NCBI RefSeq assembly: GCF_023634655.1
Contig: NZ_JAMKMS010000006.1
Location: 62,001 to 126,000 of the forward strand
Reading direction: 5' to 3'
Origin: Vibrio methylphosphonaticus
GTDB taxonomy: Bacteria > Pseudomonadota > Gammaproteobacteria > Enterobacterales > Vibrionaceae
DNA: 64,000 bases
Shown: piece by piece, positions 45,825-55,458 of the stretch
Layout of the letters: every line of letters starts with the position of its first letter
How positions within the stretch are numbered: position 1 is the first letter of the stretch
Notes under the pieces: model-generated
Told to the model about the DNA's origin: nothing
The model's input: the letters and a program-made list of their open reading frames with translations, nothing else
Database searches by the model: none
Program-made: the position numbers and the translations under genes

Positions 45825-48275
45825 ATGGAATTAACAAATATAAAAGGCACGTTAGGAGATAACGAAATCAACGGTGGAAATGCCAATGAACACATTAGGG
45901 GGCGTAAAGGAGATGACGTAATCAACGGTGGAGATAATAATGACATCGTTGAGGGAAACCAGGGCGATGACACTCTCAATGGTGGTGCGGGTGATGACAT
46001 CCTATTTGGCGGCGTGGGAAACGACACACTAACTGGTGGTGTTGGTGCGGATACATTCGCCATGCGTATCACCCATGGTGGTAAAAATACCATTACCGAC
46101 TTTGAGGTTGGCACCGATAACTTACAGTTCTTAGTGGATCGCAAACATTTCGTGTTGTCGAATGATTTAGCACGAAATGACACCCATGAAGGTCACGTAG
46201 ACAATAAACTGGACCAAAAGCTCGAAAGGTTAAATGATAAATTTTTTGACGATTCACTGGGACTTAAAGTGGCTGCTGAAGGTAGCAATGAAACGTTCGG
46301 CCTTGAAAATGCGAATACGTTTGTTGACACTGCAGTTGACGAAGAATTGTCGATTATTGTTAATGGCGATGATCTTGTTTTAACTTTTTTCTCGGGTGTT
46401 GGTAATGGAAATAAAGGGACAACCATTACTCTTAATGGCGTAGCTGATAATGTCTATATTGCACGTATTATTGATGGTAGCGAAGAGTTAACTGATGCTC
46501 AACAAGATAACATAGTCGGTATCCTCACGGGTGACATCCCAGTATTTGAGGGCTCAGTTCTCGATTATCACTATCAAAATCGTTTAACATTGACAGATAC
46601 CGTTAATGATCGTGATGGTGTGGTCCAACTTGATGAAAGTGTAGAAAAAGCAAGCTTTGCAGATGGGACATATACGTTGGTCACAGGTCACAATGGTTAC
46701 GACAACTTGAAAGCCGAAGAGGGAGTCGACTCTCTTTTAATCGGTACTCATGGTCATGATGACCTCACAGGCAACAACGGCAATGATGTCTTAATTGGTG
46801 ATAATGGGGTTGGGTTTACCCACGCCCCTGGTAACGATAACCTAAATGGCGGTGGAGGCGATGACATTCTCCATGGTGGTTCTGGTAATGACCATCTTGA
46901 TGGTGGCGAAGGGATCGATAAGGCCGTATTTGGCGGCTCAGTATTGGACTATAACTTCTTACATCAGTCTGGCGGTAATACGGAAGTAAGAGATTTAGTC
47001 GGCGGACGAGACGGTAATGATTTTGTCAAAAACACCGAAACCTTTTCCTTTGCTGACGGCGAGTATGCATTTCTACGTGGTCACAACGCAGGTGATAATT
47101 TAACGGCTGGAGATATTGATACTCTATTAGTTGGGTTCACTGGTGATGACACTTTGAACGGCGGTGCCGGAGACGATGTATTGCTCGGCGATAACGGTGT
47201 TGGTTTTACTCACCATGGTGGTAATGACAACCTCAATGGTGGCGCAGGGAATGATCTTCTTCACGGTGGTGCTGGAAATGACAACCTCAATGGTGGAGAA
47301 GGAATCGATACTGCGATATTTAGTGGGTCTTACCTAGAGTATCATTTTCAAAATCGCCTCACGGTCACAGATACAATTGGTGGACGTGACGGTAAGGATC
47401 AACTAAGCAATGTTGAAAAAGCCACTTTTTCAGAAGGAACGTACACACTAGTAACTGGTCACAATGCCTACGATAATCTTAAAGCAGAAGAGGGTGTTGA
47501 TTCCATGCTTATTGGTACTCATGGTCATGATGATCTCACCGGTAGCAGCGGTAATGATGTGTTATTTGGAGATAATGGCGTTGGGTTCACGTATCTGGGA
47601 GGCGATGACACGCTAGACGGCGGAGATGGTCAAGATTACATACATGCAGGTGCGGGTAATGACACCATATATGCTGACCAAAAGGCACCAGCACACTTAG
47701 CTATTAACGCTGAAAGTGACATTATTGATGGGGCTGAAGGTATCGATACACTGACCTACAATGATACTTACAAAAATGCTGACTCCTTAAAAGTAACGGT
47801 TGTTGATAGTGATACCTTTAATGTTGAGACGTTGCAAGGTTCTGATGTCACATCAACGGATACGGTTTCAAATGTTGAAGTATTAAACGGTACTCGTGGT
47901 GACGACATTATCGACTTCAGTGGCTTAGGGCATGGTATGACCTATAACGACAAGTGGACGGGCGCAGGTCAAGAGGAAGTAACGGGTACTGACTACGACG
48001 ATATTATTAACGTGATGCACGGTGACGATACCGTCTACGCAAGTGGCGGCCAAGATTATGTAAATGGAGGGCACGGTCAAGACTCATTGGTGTTTAACGC
48101 TGCGAAAGCGGATATAAATGTTGAAGTAAACGGAGCTGCCCATAAACAAGAGTATAAAGTTTTTGATAGCTCTCTCGATGTGAACCTTGACGTAGATACA
48201 GCTAATGATGTGTTTACTATTATAACAAATGTTGAGTATATAATCGGAAACGATGGATCTTTTGAGATTGTTTAG
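45825..48275 (+). CDS. RTX calcium-binding repeat protein, type I secretion substrate
   Basis: An 816-residue, very acidic protein made almost wholly of GGxGxDxLx nonapeptide repeats. A first block occupies about residues 20-75. Three related ~129-residue modules begin near residues 245, 373 and 503; each has a Y-x-Y...RDG...F-x-[DE]-G-x-Y strand region, then GHN, then an RTX block containing the invariant insert DNGVGFT. A fourth RTX block (about 690-770) precedes the C-terminal export region ending SFEIV. No Sec signal, protease, lipase or toxin domain is visible. The ATG at 45825 stands 9 nt after AAAGGA; the ATG at 45816 touches it. The likely role is an extracellular calcium-dependent matrix or adhesion protein. 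Confidence 0.88.
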   Translation: MELTNIKGTLGDNEINGGNANEHIRGRKGDDVINGGDNNDIVEGNQGDDTLNGGAGDDILFGGVGNDTLTGGVGADTFAMRITHGGKNTITDFEVGTDNLQFLVDRKHFVLSNDLARNDTHEGHVDNKLDQKLERLNDKFFDDSLGLKVAAEGSNETFGLENANTFVDTAVDEELSIIVNGDDLVLTFFSGVGNGNKGTTITLNGVADNVYIARIIDGSEELTDAQQDNIVGILTGDIPVFEGSVLDYHYQNRLTLTDTVNDRDGVVQLDESVEKASFADGTYTLVTGHNGYDNLKAEEGVDSLLIGTHGHDDLTGNNGNDVLIGDNGVGFTHAPGNDNLNGGGGDDILHGGSGNDHLDGGEGIDKAVFGGSVLDYNFLHQSGGNTEVRDLVGGRDGNDFVKNTETFSFADGEYAFLRGHNAGDNLTAGDIDTLLVGFTGDDTLNGGAGDDVLLGDNGVGFTHHGGNDNLNGGAGNDLLHGGAGNDNLNGGEGIDTAIFSGSYLEYHFQNRLTVTDTIGGRDGKDQLSNVEKATFSEGTYTLVTGHNAYDNLKAEEGVDSMLIGTHGHDDLTGSSGNDVLFGDNGVGFTYLGGDDTLDGGDGQDYIHAGAGNDTIYADQKAPAHLAINAESDIIDGAEGIDTLTYNDTYKNADSLKVTVVDSDTFNVETLQGSDVTSTDTVSNVEVLNGTRGDDIIDFSGLGHGMTYNDKWTGAGQEEVTGTDYDDIINVMHGDDTVYASGGQDYVNGGHGQDSLVFNAAKADINVEVNGAAHKQEYKVFDSSLDVNLDVDTANDVFTIITNVEYIIGNDGSFEIV

Positions 48276-48619
48276 TAGTAATGGGTAATATGTACTTGAA
48301 GAGGTCTTCGACATATGTCGAAGACCTTTTTGTTATTTTCCCTAAACCAGTGCTTCATACGGTGGTGATTGTACCGAAGGGCTACTGACCGAAATCAAGG
48401 TCGGATATTCGAAAAAGACAATTTGAGAAAGGCAAGAACCCTTTTGATTGCGTATTAAACCGATCCCCCACAACCAGCAATTTATAGATCACACAAAATT
48501 GTCAATGTTAAGCGCTGGATAGAGCGAGAGGCTTCATGGTATCGGAATTTGATGATTGCGAATCATAACGCCAAACAGTACGTTATTGATGTACTAGTCA
48601 AGGAGTTTTGCGCCACTTT
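48276..48619 (+). other. Intergenic region with a short leader ORF
   Basis: About 330 bp after the RTX gene. Besides the terminator it contains a 23-codon frame (ATG 48552, TGA 48621-48623) whose stop overlaps the ATG at 48620 of the diguanylate cyclase gene, and GGA about 6 nt before its own ATG. It may be a leader peptide coupling translation, or chance. Confidence 0.35.
48302..48331 (+). terminator. Strong intrinsic terminator of the secretion operon
   Basis: AGGTCTTCGAC / GTCGAAGACCT with an ATAT loop and a TTTTT tail; the whole 26-bp core is palindromic. Confidence 0.92.
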
Positions 48620-49900
48620 ATGAAGTTTCCTTATCAATGCCTCTTGCTAATGGTTGTTGTCACGGTAGCGGTTGTTCAGTCTTTTCAATTATGGGGGGAC
48701 CAGAAACGGCTGGTTTTAACGTCTGAGCAATTTAAGCGCTTTGCGACCAACGATCAGCAAGATGGAGGTCAAAGCCTGTCGACGCTGACAGCCAATAAAA
48801 ACCAAGTTCAACTCAGTTGTGAATTAAAAAGCAGCGACTACCCCTGGCCCTACTGTGGGTTGTCTATTCATTTAACTGATGATGCATCAAAAGGAAAAGA
48901 TCTTTCTGCGTATCATACGTTAGAAATTGAACTGGATTACCCCCAACCGCTTGATGCCGAAAAATCGCTGCGCCTTTATTTGAGAAACTACAATCCCGCC
49001 TATTCAAACCTTGAAGATGAGTATACTCATAAGTACAACGGCATTACGCTGAATTATGACAATCAGAGGTTATCGATCCCTATTAAAAACTTTCAGGTGA
49101 TGACGTGGTGGTTAGTCGACAATAAAATACCCTTAGAATTTGCTTCCCCTGAATACAGCAATGTTACTAAGTTTGAGTTAGCGACGGGGTCAAACTCCGC
49201 GCTGGGTGACCATCAAATAACGATTAAGAACATCACGTTGATAGGGCGCTATATTGAGGGTGAAGGCCTGTTTTTAATGTTACTTGTGATTTGGGTTATT
49301 GCTGCCACCAGTTTGATTATGTGGGAGTTTAGAAAGCACCACCGAGATATTGAACGTTCGCAGCAAAGAACGGCGCATTTAGCCCGTCTCAATCAGAGGC
49401 TAGTAAGCGAAAACATTCGGTTTGCCGAGTTAGCACATAAAGATGCTCTCACGGGGATCCGCAACCGACATGCGGTTAGAGAGTGGCTAGATAGCTATCA
49501 GGAAAGCACCTCAACTCATGTAATGAGTATTCTTTTTATTGATATTGACTACTTTAAATCCATCAATGATACCTATGGACACAGTGTTGGTGATGACGTG
49601 TTACGTGAATTTGCGGTGATATTGTCGGAGTTTATGACTGAACCAGACATTGTTGTACGCTGGGGAGGCGAAGAGTTTGTCATTTTTTGTATTGACAAGA
49701 ATCGCTCACTCGCTGAACAAGAAGCCGAAAAGATACGCCAGAAAGTGAGCAGCCATCTATGGGTACACGGGGATCCGTTGACGTGCAGTATTGGTGTTTC
49801 AGATGTGTACGATGGCAATGTTTATGCAGCCATCACTCAGGCAGATAACTATTTGTATCGTGCCAAACAAGCGGGAAGGAATTGTGTTGTGGCTGGCTGA
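48608..49900 (+). CDS. Membrane diguanylate cyclase with periplasmic carbohydrate-module-like sensor
   Basis: A protein of about 430 residues: transmembrane helix (about 10-28), a periplasmic beta-rich domain (about 55-215; YHTLEIELDYP, LRLYLRNYNPAYSN, YDNQRLSIPIKNFQVMTWW) resembling galactose-binding or CBM-type jelly rolls, a second helix (about 222-243) and a GGDEF domain with RWGGEEFVIFC. The I-site arginine is missing (TEPD instead of RxxD), so product inhibition is probably absent. AGGAG lies only 2 nt before the TTG at 48608 and 14 nt before the ATG at 48620; the true start is uncertain. Its place after the RTX gene suggests a functional link. Confidence 0.88.
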   Translation: MRHFMKFPYQCLLLMVVVTVAVVQSFQLWGDQKRLVLTSEQFKRFATNDQQDGGQSLSTLTANKNQVQLSCELKSSDYPWPYCGLSIHLTDDASKGKDLSAYHTLEIELDYPQPLDAEKSLRLYLRNYNPAYSNLEDEYTHKYNGITLNYDNQRLSIPIKNFQVMTWWLVDNKIPLEFASPEYSNVTKFELATGSNSALGDHQITIKNITLIGRYIEGEGLFLMLLVIWVIAATSLIMWEFRKHHRDIERSQQRTAHLARLNQRLVSENIRFAELAHKDALTGIRNRHAVREWLDSYQESTSTHVMSILFIDIDYFKSINDTYGHSVGDDVLREFAVILSEFMTEPDIVVRWGGEEFVIFCIDKNRSLAEQEAEKIRQKVSSHLWVHGDPLTCSIGVSDVYDGNVYAAITQADNYLYRAKQAGRNCVVAG

Positions 49901-49920
49901 TTCGTTGGTTAGCCAAGTTG

Positions 49921-50003
49921 GTTGATAATGAAGTTTGATGATCACTAAGCTGTTGATGATAAATAAGTTTGTTGATGATAACTAAGTTTTTTGATGATCA
50001 AGG
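49921..50003. repeat. Degenerate 19-bp tandem repeat at the right edge of the island
   Basis: Units at 49933-49951, 49952-49970 (GTTGATGATAAATAAGTTT) and 49971-49989 (GTTGATGATAACTAAGTTT) are flanked by partial copies at 49921-49932 and 49990-50003. The array fills the gap between the diguanylate cyclase stop and the sanA stop, and its last partial unit overlaps the sanA stop codon. Confidence 0.8.
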
Positions 50004-50759
50004 ATTCATCAGCGGGTCCGTTGGATCGATGGGAGTCATTTCGCTTTCTACCGTTTCTACCGTTTCGACTTCAGGAATGATGGGCTCTTTAGGGCCTAAA
50101 TATTTAGGCTGCGTGTCCATGATATATAAGTCCAAGAATGCTTTTGTTCGTGCAAAGACTTCTCTAAGACGAATAGAGAAGCCCGATTTAGATGTTGGAC
50201 CCGATACCGCAAGGCAGGTCGCATTGATATCGTAAGAACGCGCGATAAACAGCGCTCGTTCACAGTGAAACTTTTGCGTGATGATGAGAAAGTCATCGGT
50301 ATCGAAGATTTTCTTGGCTCGAACAATGGAGTCTAGCGTTCTAAAACCAGCATAATCGAGGTGAATTGCTGGTTCGGGTACTTCGGCTCGCAACAAATCA
50401 CGCTTCATTGTCCAAGGTTCGTTGTACGAGCGATGGGCATTGTCTCCGCTGAGTAAAAAGTGTGACACTTTCCCTTCATTATAAAGATCGATAGCGGCTT
50501 CGATGCGATGTGAATAATATTCATTGAGTGTGCGGCCCAAGTACTTACTGGTGCCTAACACCACCGCAACTTGGACGTTATCTATCTGTTTAATAGACGT
50601 GAGAATGCGGTCTTCAGCTTGCCAGCTAACCCAGCGGTCAACGGAGACAACAAAAACAACGAACATGATCACAGTATAACAAGCAATACGAAGCCCTCTC
50701 TTGATGACAGAGAGCACGGATGTGGAGAACAACGTTTCCTTGCTAAATCTAAAGGTCAC
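49998..50759 (-). CDS. sanA: SanA/DUF218-family protein
   Basis: About 253 residues. One N-terminal transmembrane helix (IACYTVIMFVVFVVSVDRW) and a DUF218 domain with VVLGTSKYLGR, HRIEAAIDLYNEGKV, LLSGDNAHRSYNEPWTMK and DYAGFRTLDSIVRAKKIF, closely following E. coli SanA, an inner-membrane protein that supports envelope barrier function. The C-terminal tail is proline/glutamate-rich. The GTG at 50759 overlaps the stop of the DUF3392 gene (TAGTG); a TTG at 50786 would add nine residues and has AGGA very close. Coupled translation is likely either way. Confidence 0.88.
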   Translation of the reverse strand: MTFRFSKETLFSTSVLSVIKRGLRIACYTVIMFVVFVVSVDRWVSWQAEDRILTSIKQIDNVQVAVVLGTSKYLGRTLNEYYSHRIEAAIDLYNEGKVSHFLLSGDNAHRSYNEPWTMKRDLLRAEVPEPAIHLDYAGFRTLDSIVRAKKIFDTDDFLIITQKFHCERALFIARSYDINATCLAVSGPTSKSGFSIRLREVFARTKAFLDLYIMDTQPKYLGPKEPIIPEVETVETVESEMTPIDPTDPLMNP

Positions 50760-51082
50760 TAAATCTGACGATTCCTTTGAGCCCAAATTCCTATACTCAC
50801 AAAGCTTAGAACCACAATGCTGAACATCAAGCCGGGTTCGGTATTATCCAAAACATCTGCTAATAAGGGCGTTGCTTTTATTATCACCAGCCCATAGCCA
50901 AATGCGTTAAGTAGTATAAAGCAGACCGTACGAATTGCGAAATTTGTGTTTCGCAATGCGTTTCGCATCAAGCGGTTTATGTCTGCCCCAAGTACGACAA
51001 GTACGCAAGCAACAAGTGCCGTGGAGACCTCAAAAAGATAGGGCGAAATAAACTGGCCACCGGGCGCGAAGATGTTAAGCAT
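50759..51082 (-). CDS. DUF3392 family membrane protein
   Basis: A 107-residue protein with three hydrophobic helices (about 15-33, 50-72, 84-100) and short charged ends, matching the Vibrio DUF3392 family. Function unknown. It directly precedes sanA with overlapping stop/start, so both are probably inner-membrane proteins of one operon. Confidence 0.8.
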   Translation of the reverse strand: MLNIFAPGGQFISPYLFEVSTALVACVLVVLGADINRLMRNALRNTNFAIRTVCFILLNAFGYGLVIIKATPLLADVLDNTEPGLMFSIVVLSFVSIGIWAQRNRQI

Positions 51083-51141
51083 AAAAGATAGTCCTTACTA
51101 CTGATGTCGCATTGCTGAGTCTAGAAACGGAGTTATTAAAC

Positions 51142-51170
51142 AAAAAAAAGGCCCTTGTAAACAAGAGCCT
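51142..51170 (-). terminator. Intrinsic terminator of maeA
   Basis: On the minus strand AGGCTCTTGT / ACAAGGGCCT forms a 10-bp stem (one mismatch) with a 2-nt loop and eight T residues after it. Confidence 0.82.
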
Positions 51171-51208
51171 ATATGTTAGTAAACCGCTAAATGTGAGGTG
51201 TATTCCGT

Positions 51209-52897
51209 TTAGAACGCAGAGCGCTTGTACTTACGGTACACGGGCTGCCAGAAGTTTTCTTCAATTGCGGCACGAAGCGTCTCGTCAGAGGTTTCTTTTG
51301 CAACGCCTTGCTCGATGGCTTTTTTAGCGACCGCAAAGGCAATGCGTTTTGACACTAAGTGAATCTCTTCTAATGGCGGCAATAGTTGCCCAAAGCCTTT
51401 TTGTGCCAGTGGAGAACACTCGGCCAGCGCTCGGCTAGATTCCATTAACATTTCATCGGTAACGCGCGAGGCTTGAGCCGCGAGTACACCAAGACCAATA
51501 CCAGGGAAAATATAGCTGTTATTACATTGCGCGATAGGGTAGGTTTTTCCTTCCACAACAACAGGGTCAAAAGGGCTACCTGTTGCGACCAATGCTTGAC
51601 CTTTGGTCCAGCGAAGAATGTCATTGGGTGTTGCTTCAACACGGCTGGTTGGGTTTGAAAGTGGGAACACAATTGGGCGTTCACAATGCTGATGCATCTC
51701 TTGGATGATCTCTTTACTAAACAGACCCGGAGCGCCAGATACACCAATTAATACTGTTGGCTTACCATTCTTAATGACATCGTGCAGAGAGAAGCCACTG
51801 TTTTCACTTTGCCAATCGGCGGTGTTAGCGTGCTTTTGTACCAAACGTTGTTGGAAATCGAGAAGGTTTTGCATGCCTTCTTGCAATAAGCCCCAACGGT
51901 CAACCATAAAGACTTGTGAACGAGCTTGTTCATCAGAGATGCCTTCAGACACCATTTGCGCCACGATAGCTTCGGCAATACCACAACCAGCAGAGCCTGC
52001 ACCCAAGAAGGTAATGCGCTGGTCAGACAGGTTACTGCCTGCCGCTTTACATGCCGCGAGCAAAGACCCTACGGTGACCGCAGCGGTACCTTGAATATCA
52101 TCGTTAAAACAACAAATGCGATCTTTGTAGCGCTCAAGCAGTGGCATCGCATTTTTCTGTGCAAAGTCTTCAAATTGAACGAGCGCATCAGGCCAGCGGC
52201 GCTGAACTGCTTGAATAAAGTCTTCCACAAACGCGCGGTATTCATCGCCAGTAATACGTGGATGACGCCAACCCATGTACATTGGATCCGCAAGACGCTG
52301 TGGATTGTTGGTGCCCACATCTAAAACAATTGGTAACGTGTAGGCAGGGCTAATTCCGCCACATGCTGTATACAGTGCCAGTTTCCCAATTGGGATCCCC
52401 ATGCCGCCAATGCCTTGGTCTCCCAATCCCAAGATACGCTCACCATCCGTGACAACGATAACTTTAACGTTGTGGTTGCGAGCATTGTTTAGCAAGTCGT
52501 CAATACGGTCACGGTTTGGGTAAGAGATAAACAAACCTCGTCCACGACGATAGATGTTTGAGAAGTTTTCACACGCTGCCCCAACAGTAGGGGTATAAAT
52601 GATCGGCATCATTTCTGAAATATGGTTTTGAACCAAGCGGTAAAAAAGCGTCTCATTGGTGTCTTGGATGTTACGAAGATAAATGTGCTTATCCATGTCG
52701 CTTTCGAAGCTCGTATATTGCTTATACGCTCGGTCTACTTGTTCTTGTATGGTCTCAGTAGTTTCCGGTAGTAGCCCTTCTAAGTTGAAAGACATACGTT
52801 CTTCATTGTTAAAAGCGCTGCCTTTATTTAGAAGTGGGGTACTAAGTAGGGCAGGGCCTGCATATGGAATATAAAGCGGTCGTTTATTGTTGTTCAT
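51209..52897 (-). CDS. maeA: NAD-dependent malic enzyme
   Basis: A 562-residue malic enzyme, full length. Visible landmarks: [22 protein letters not shown] (YTPTVG), [26 protein letters not shown] with the catalytic lysine, [15 protein letters not shown] with metal-binding EDF...DD, the nucleotide motif [15 protein letters not shown] and the C-terminal [15 protein letters not shown]. It converts malate to pyruvate and CO2 with NAD. The gene has its own terminator and is divergent from a helicase gene. Confidence 0.96.
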   Translation of the reverse strand: MNNNKRPLYIPYAGPALLSTPLLNKGSAFNNEERMSFNLEGLLPETTETIQEQVDRAYKQYTSFESDMDKHIYLRNIQDTNETLFYRLVQNHISEMMPIIYTPTVGAACENFSNIYRRGRGLFISYPNRDRIDDLLNNARNHNVKVIVVTDGERILGLGDQGIGGMGIPIGKLALYTACGGISPAYTLPIVLDVGTNNPQRLADPMYMGWRHPRITGDEYRAFVEDFIQAVQRRWPDALVQFEDFAQKNAMPLLERYKDRICCFNDDIQGTAAVTVGSLLAACKAAGSNLSDQRITFLGAGSAGCGIAEAIVAQMVSEGISDEQARSQVFMVDRWGLLQEGMQNLLDFQQRLVQKHANTADWQSENSGFSLHDVIKNGKPTVLIGVSGAPGLFSKEIIQEMHQHCERPIVFPLSNPTSRVEATPNDILRWTKGQALVATGSPFDPVVVEGKTYPIAQCNNSYIFPGIGLGVLAAQASRVTDEMLMESSRALAECSPLAQKGFGQLLPPLEEIHLVSKRIAFAVAKKAIEQGVAKETSDETLRAAIEENFWQPVYRKYKRSAF

Positions 52898-53093
52898 GGG
52901 TTACCTGTTTGGGAACAGTGGAGATGGAATTGAGCACAATTGAGGTGCGTAATTTACCATATAATTCTCGATATCGCGATGAAGTTTTGTTAACGGCTTG
53001 TGTCTCGCTAGGGAAAATTGTATTGATGCATCTCGAAACTTTGGTTGACCCTCGTTATACTCACATCCCTAATACTTATTGCTTAGTGTCGTT

Positions 53094-55448
53094 ATGATTT
53101 CTCTCCCTATTGATAGCATTGAATCCGAATTTAAACAGTTACTTAACAAGCACCACTTGGTGGTTGAGGCTGAGACGGGATCGGGTAAATCGACACGTTT
53201 GCCACTTTGGGCGATGACACAAGGAAGGGTGCTGGTGGTTGAACCGCGTCGGATTGCGTGTACCTCGCTGGCTGCGTTTGTCGCAGAAACGCTATCTGAA
53301 AAGGTAGGTGTGAGTGTGGGGTATGCGATAAAGCTCGAAAGTTGCTACCAAGATAGCTCTCGTGTGGTGTTTGTGACACCGGGTGTTGCTTTACGTTGGT
53401 TTGCTGAAAATCAACTGGCGAATTTTGATATTGTCATTATTGATGAGTTTCATGAACGACGTTGGGATACAGACTTACTGGTGGCACTATTAAAAAAAGC
53501 ACAGAGCCATCGAACCGTCATCACCTCGGCGACCATTGAAGGAGAAAAGCTCGCTGGGTATTTCGGTGCGCAACGTTTGGTGGCGCAGGGACGTCATTAT
53601 GACGTTGCACTCCAGCATGTCCGAGACGATAGCCGCCAGTTGCCCGATAGCCGAGATTTAGAGCAGAGAATTAAAGAAACGGTTGAGCGTTACTGGCAGA
53701 CATTAAACGGTGATGTGTTGGTGTTTCTCCCAGGCCGAAAGGAAATACAACAAACGGCGTCTATGTTGCGATCCACTGCTGAGCAATACGACTGTATTAT
53801 CGCTCCCTTATATGCGGCCGTCACAGACTCGGAACGTACGCTAGCGATGACAAAGCAGAGCAAGCGTAAGATCGTCTTGGCGACGAACGTGGCTGAAACC
53901 TCCCTGACAATACCGAACATAGAATTGGTTATCGATTCTGGTCTTGAGCGTCGCAATGTTCAAAGAAATGGTCGTACTACGCTGATGCTCTCTCATATTT
54001 CCAAAGCCAGTGCTAAACAGAGAAGTGGGCGAGCGGGCCGCGTGATGAATGGGCAATGTGTTCGTTTGTATGGCGAGCATGCCGCGCTTGCCGCAGTGAC
54101 GCCACCAGAACTTCAGCGAGAGTCCGTTGTGGAACCGGCTCTTGTTGCGGCAGGGTGTGGCCTGTCGATAGAGAGACTAGAATTTATCGATGCAATTCCC
54201 GTGAAATCCCTAGAACAAGCGATCCTGCATTTGACAGAGCTTGGAGCAATTAATGAATCTGGTATCACCGAACATGGTCGTCAACTCGCCCCGTTACCGG
54301 TTGATACTTTATACGCACATCTAATCGCGAAAATGCCGACCAACGCATTAAAAGAAGTGATGATCGACTTAACGGCGGCGTTGTGCACAACAGGCAATGT
54401 GTACCAACTCTCTGGTAATGAAGAAGTGCTTGAAGCGCTGGATAAACAAGAGCCAAGAGGCTGCGATGCGACGCTTTTAGTAGGATTGGTTCGAGGCAAG
54501 GTGTTTAGCGGCATTACTATTAATGCGGAAGCATTGAAGGAAGCGCAAGGTCTATCACAACAGATGCGTGATGTGTTTCAGTTGCCTGCGCGAGAGGTTG
54601 CGTCACGTTATGATATTTCAGAGTGGATACTGGCAACGATTCAGGCTAACAACGAATTGTTGTTTGTACGCCGCAAGAAACGTAAAGAGGCGCTTGGCAA
54701 TGGTCATATGGAAGTTCTTCTTGGGCGTCAAAGCAGGCTGAAACCAAGCTCTGAAGGAGCACTGGTGTTTTCTATTCATAGCTTACCGGGACGAGGCGTT
54801 AGGGAAACTATGAACTTAGCCACTGCCGTTATGCCCGTTAGCATGACGATGATCGAACACTCAGGCGTTGGCCAGTGGCGGACAAAAGAAACGGTTGATA
54901 CTGAGCAGGGCCTGAAAAACCTCGATGAATTGCAGTACGCTGGTAGAGTGATTACAACGCGACTATCAGAGCCGGAAGGCGGCAGCGCATTAACCATGAT
55001 GGTCAACGCCATCATGGTTAAGAAAGTGTTTCCTGCGTTAGCTCAACGCATTCAAAGTGAGTTGAAGCACTGGCAGCTTTACCAAGAATTGGGGCTGGCT
55101 GAGCATAGTAAAGTAGTCTCACCGATCACCGTAGAGCAATGGTTACACGATAATTTGAAAGCTCTGGGCGTGGAATCGTTGAGTGATCTTGAGTTGTTGG
55201 ATGAAGATGATTTTATTGTAGAAGGTGTTCCTCATTGGGAGTACCAAGATTTTGCTGCTCGTTTTCCGCTCATTATTCAGTTAAGTGGTTTAAAGTTGGA
55301 CGTGGAATATTTTGGGCGAAGTAAACTTGTCCAAGTTCATTTCAATAGCGGCAGTAGAAAGGCGGATCCAATGCGCAAAGAGTTACCTGCTTGGCAAGGG
55401 TGGCGAGTCCGTTATAAAAAAGCGAGCCGAGTGATTGATCTAAGATAA
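53094..55448 (+). CDS. HrpB-like DEAH-box ATP-dependent helicase
   Basis: A 784-residue superfamily 2 helicase. Motif I AETGSGKSTRLPLW, motif II DEFH (IIDEFHERRWDTDLL), motif III SATIEG, motif V ATNVAETSLTIPNIELVIDSG and motif VI SAKQRSGRAGRV are all intact, followed by HA2/HrpB-type domains. The C-terminus differs from canonical HrpB: the typical ending with the YPKH-W-P-DDP motif is replaced by WQGWRVRYKKASRVIDL, so this may be a divergent paralogue and the true HrpB may be elsewhere. The ATG at 53094 lacks a strong ribosome-binding site; TTG at 53079 is an alternative. Confidence 0.85.
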   Translation: MISLPIDSIESEFKQLLNKHHLVVEAETGSGKSTRLPLWAMTQGRVLVVEPRRIACTSLAAFVAETLSEKVGVSVGYAIKLESCYQDSSRVVFVTPGVALRWFAENQLANFDIVIIDEFHERRWDTDLLVALLKKAQSHRTVITSATIEGEKLAGYFGAQRLVAQGRHYDVALQHVRDDSRQLPDSRDLEQRIKETVERYWQTLNGDVLVFLPGRKEIQQTASMLRSTAEQYDCIIAPLYAAVTDSERTLAMTKQSKRKIVLATNVAETSLTIPNIELVIDSGLERRNVQRNGRTTLMLSHISKASAKQRSGRAGRVMNGQCVRLYGEHAALAAVTPPELQRESVVEPALVAAGCGLSIERLEFIDAIPVKSLEQAILHLTELGAINESGITEHGRQLAPLPVDTLYAHLIAKMPTNALKEVMIDLTAALCTTGNVYQLSGNEEVLEALDKQEPRGCDATLLVGLVRGKVFSGITINAEALKEAQGLSQQMRDVFQLPAREVASRYDISEWILATIQANNELLFVRRKKRKEALGNGHMEVLLGRQSRLKPSSEGALVFSIHSLPGRGVRETMNLATAVMPVSMTMIEHSGVGQWRTKETVDTEQGLKNLDELQYAGRVITTRLSEPEGGSALTMMVNAIMVKKVFPALAQRIQSELKHWQLYQELGLAEHSKVVSPITVEQWLHDNLKALGVESLSDLELLDEDDFIVEGVPHWEYQDFAARFPLIIQLSGLKLDVEYFGRSKLVQVHFNSGSRKADPMRKELPAWQGWRVRYKKASRVIDLR

Positions 55449-55458
55449 ATGATGCTTA

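Noticed and set aside
39690..49900. LapA/LapD-type adhesin system
   Set aside because: No LapG protease, no LapD-like HAMP-GGDEF-EAL protein and no N-terminal retention domain on the RTX protein.
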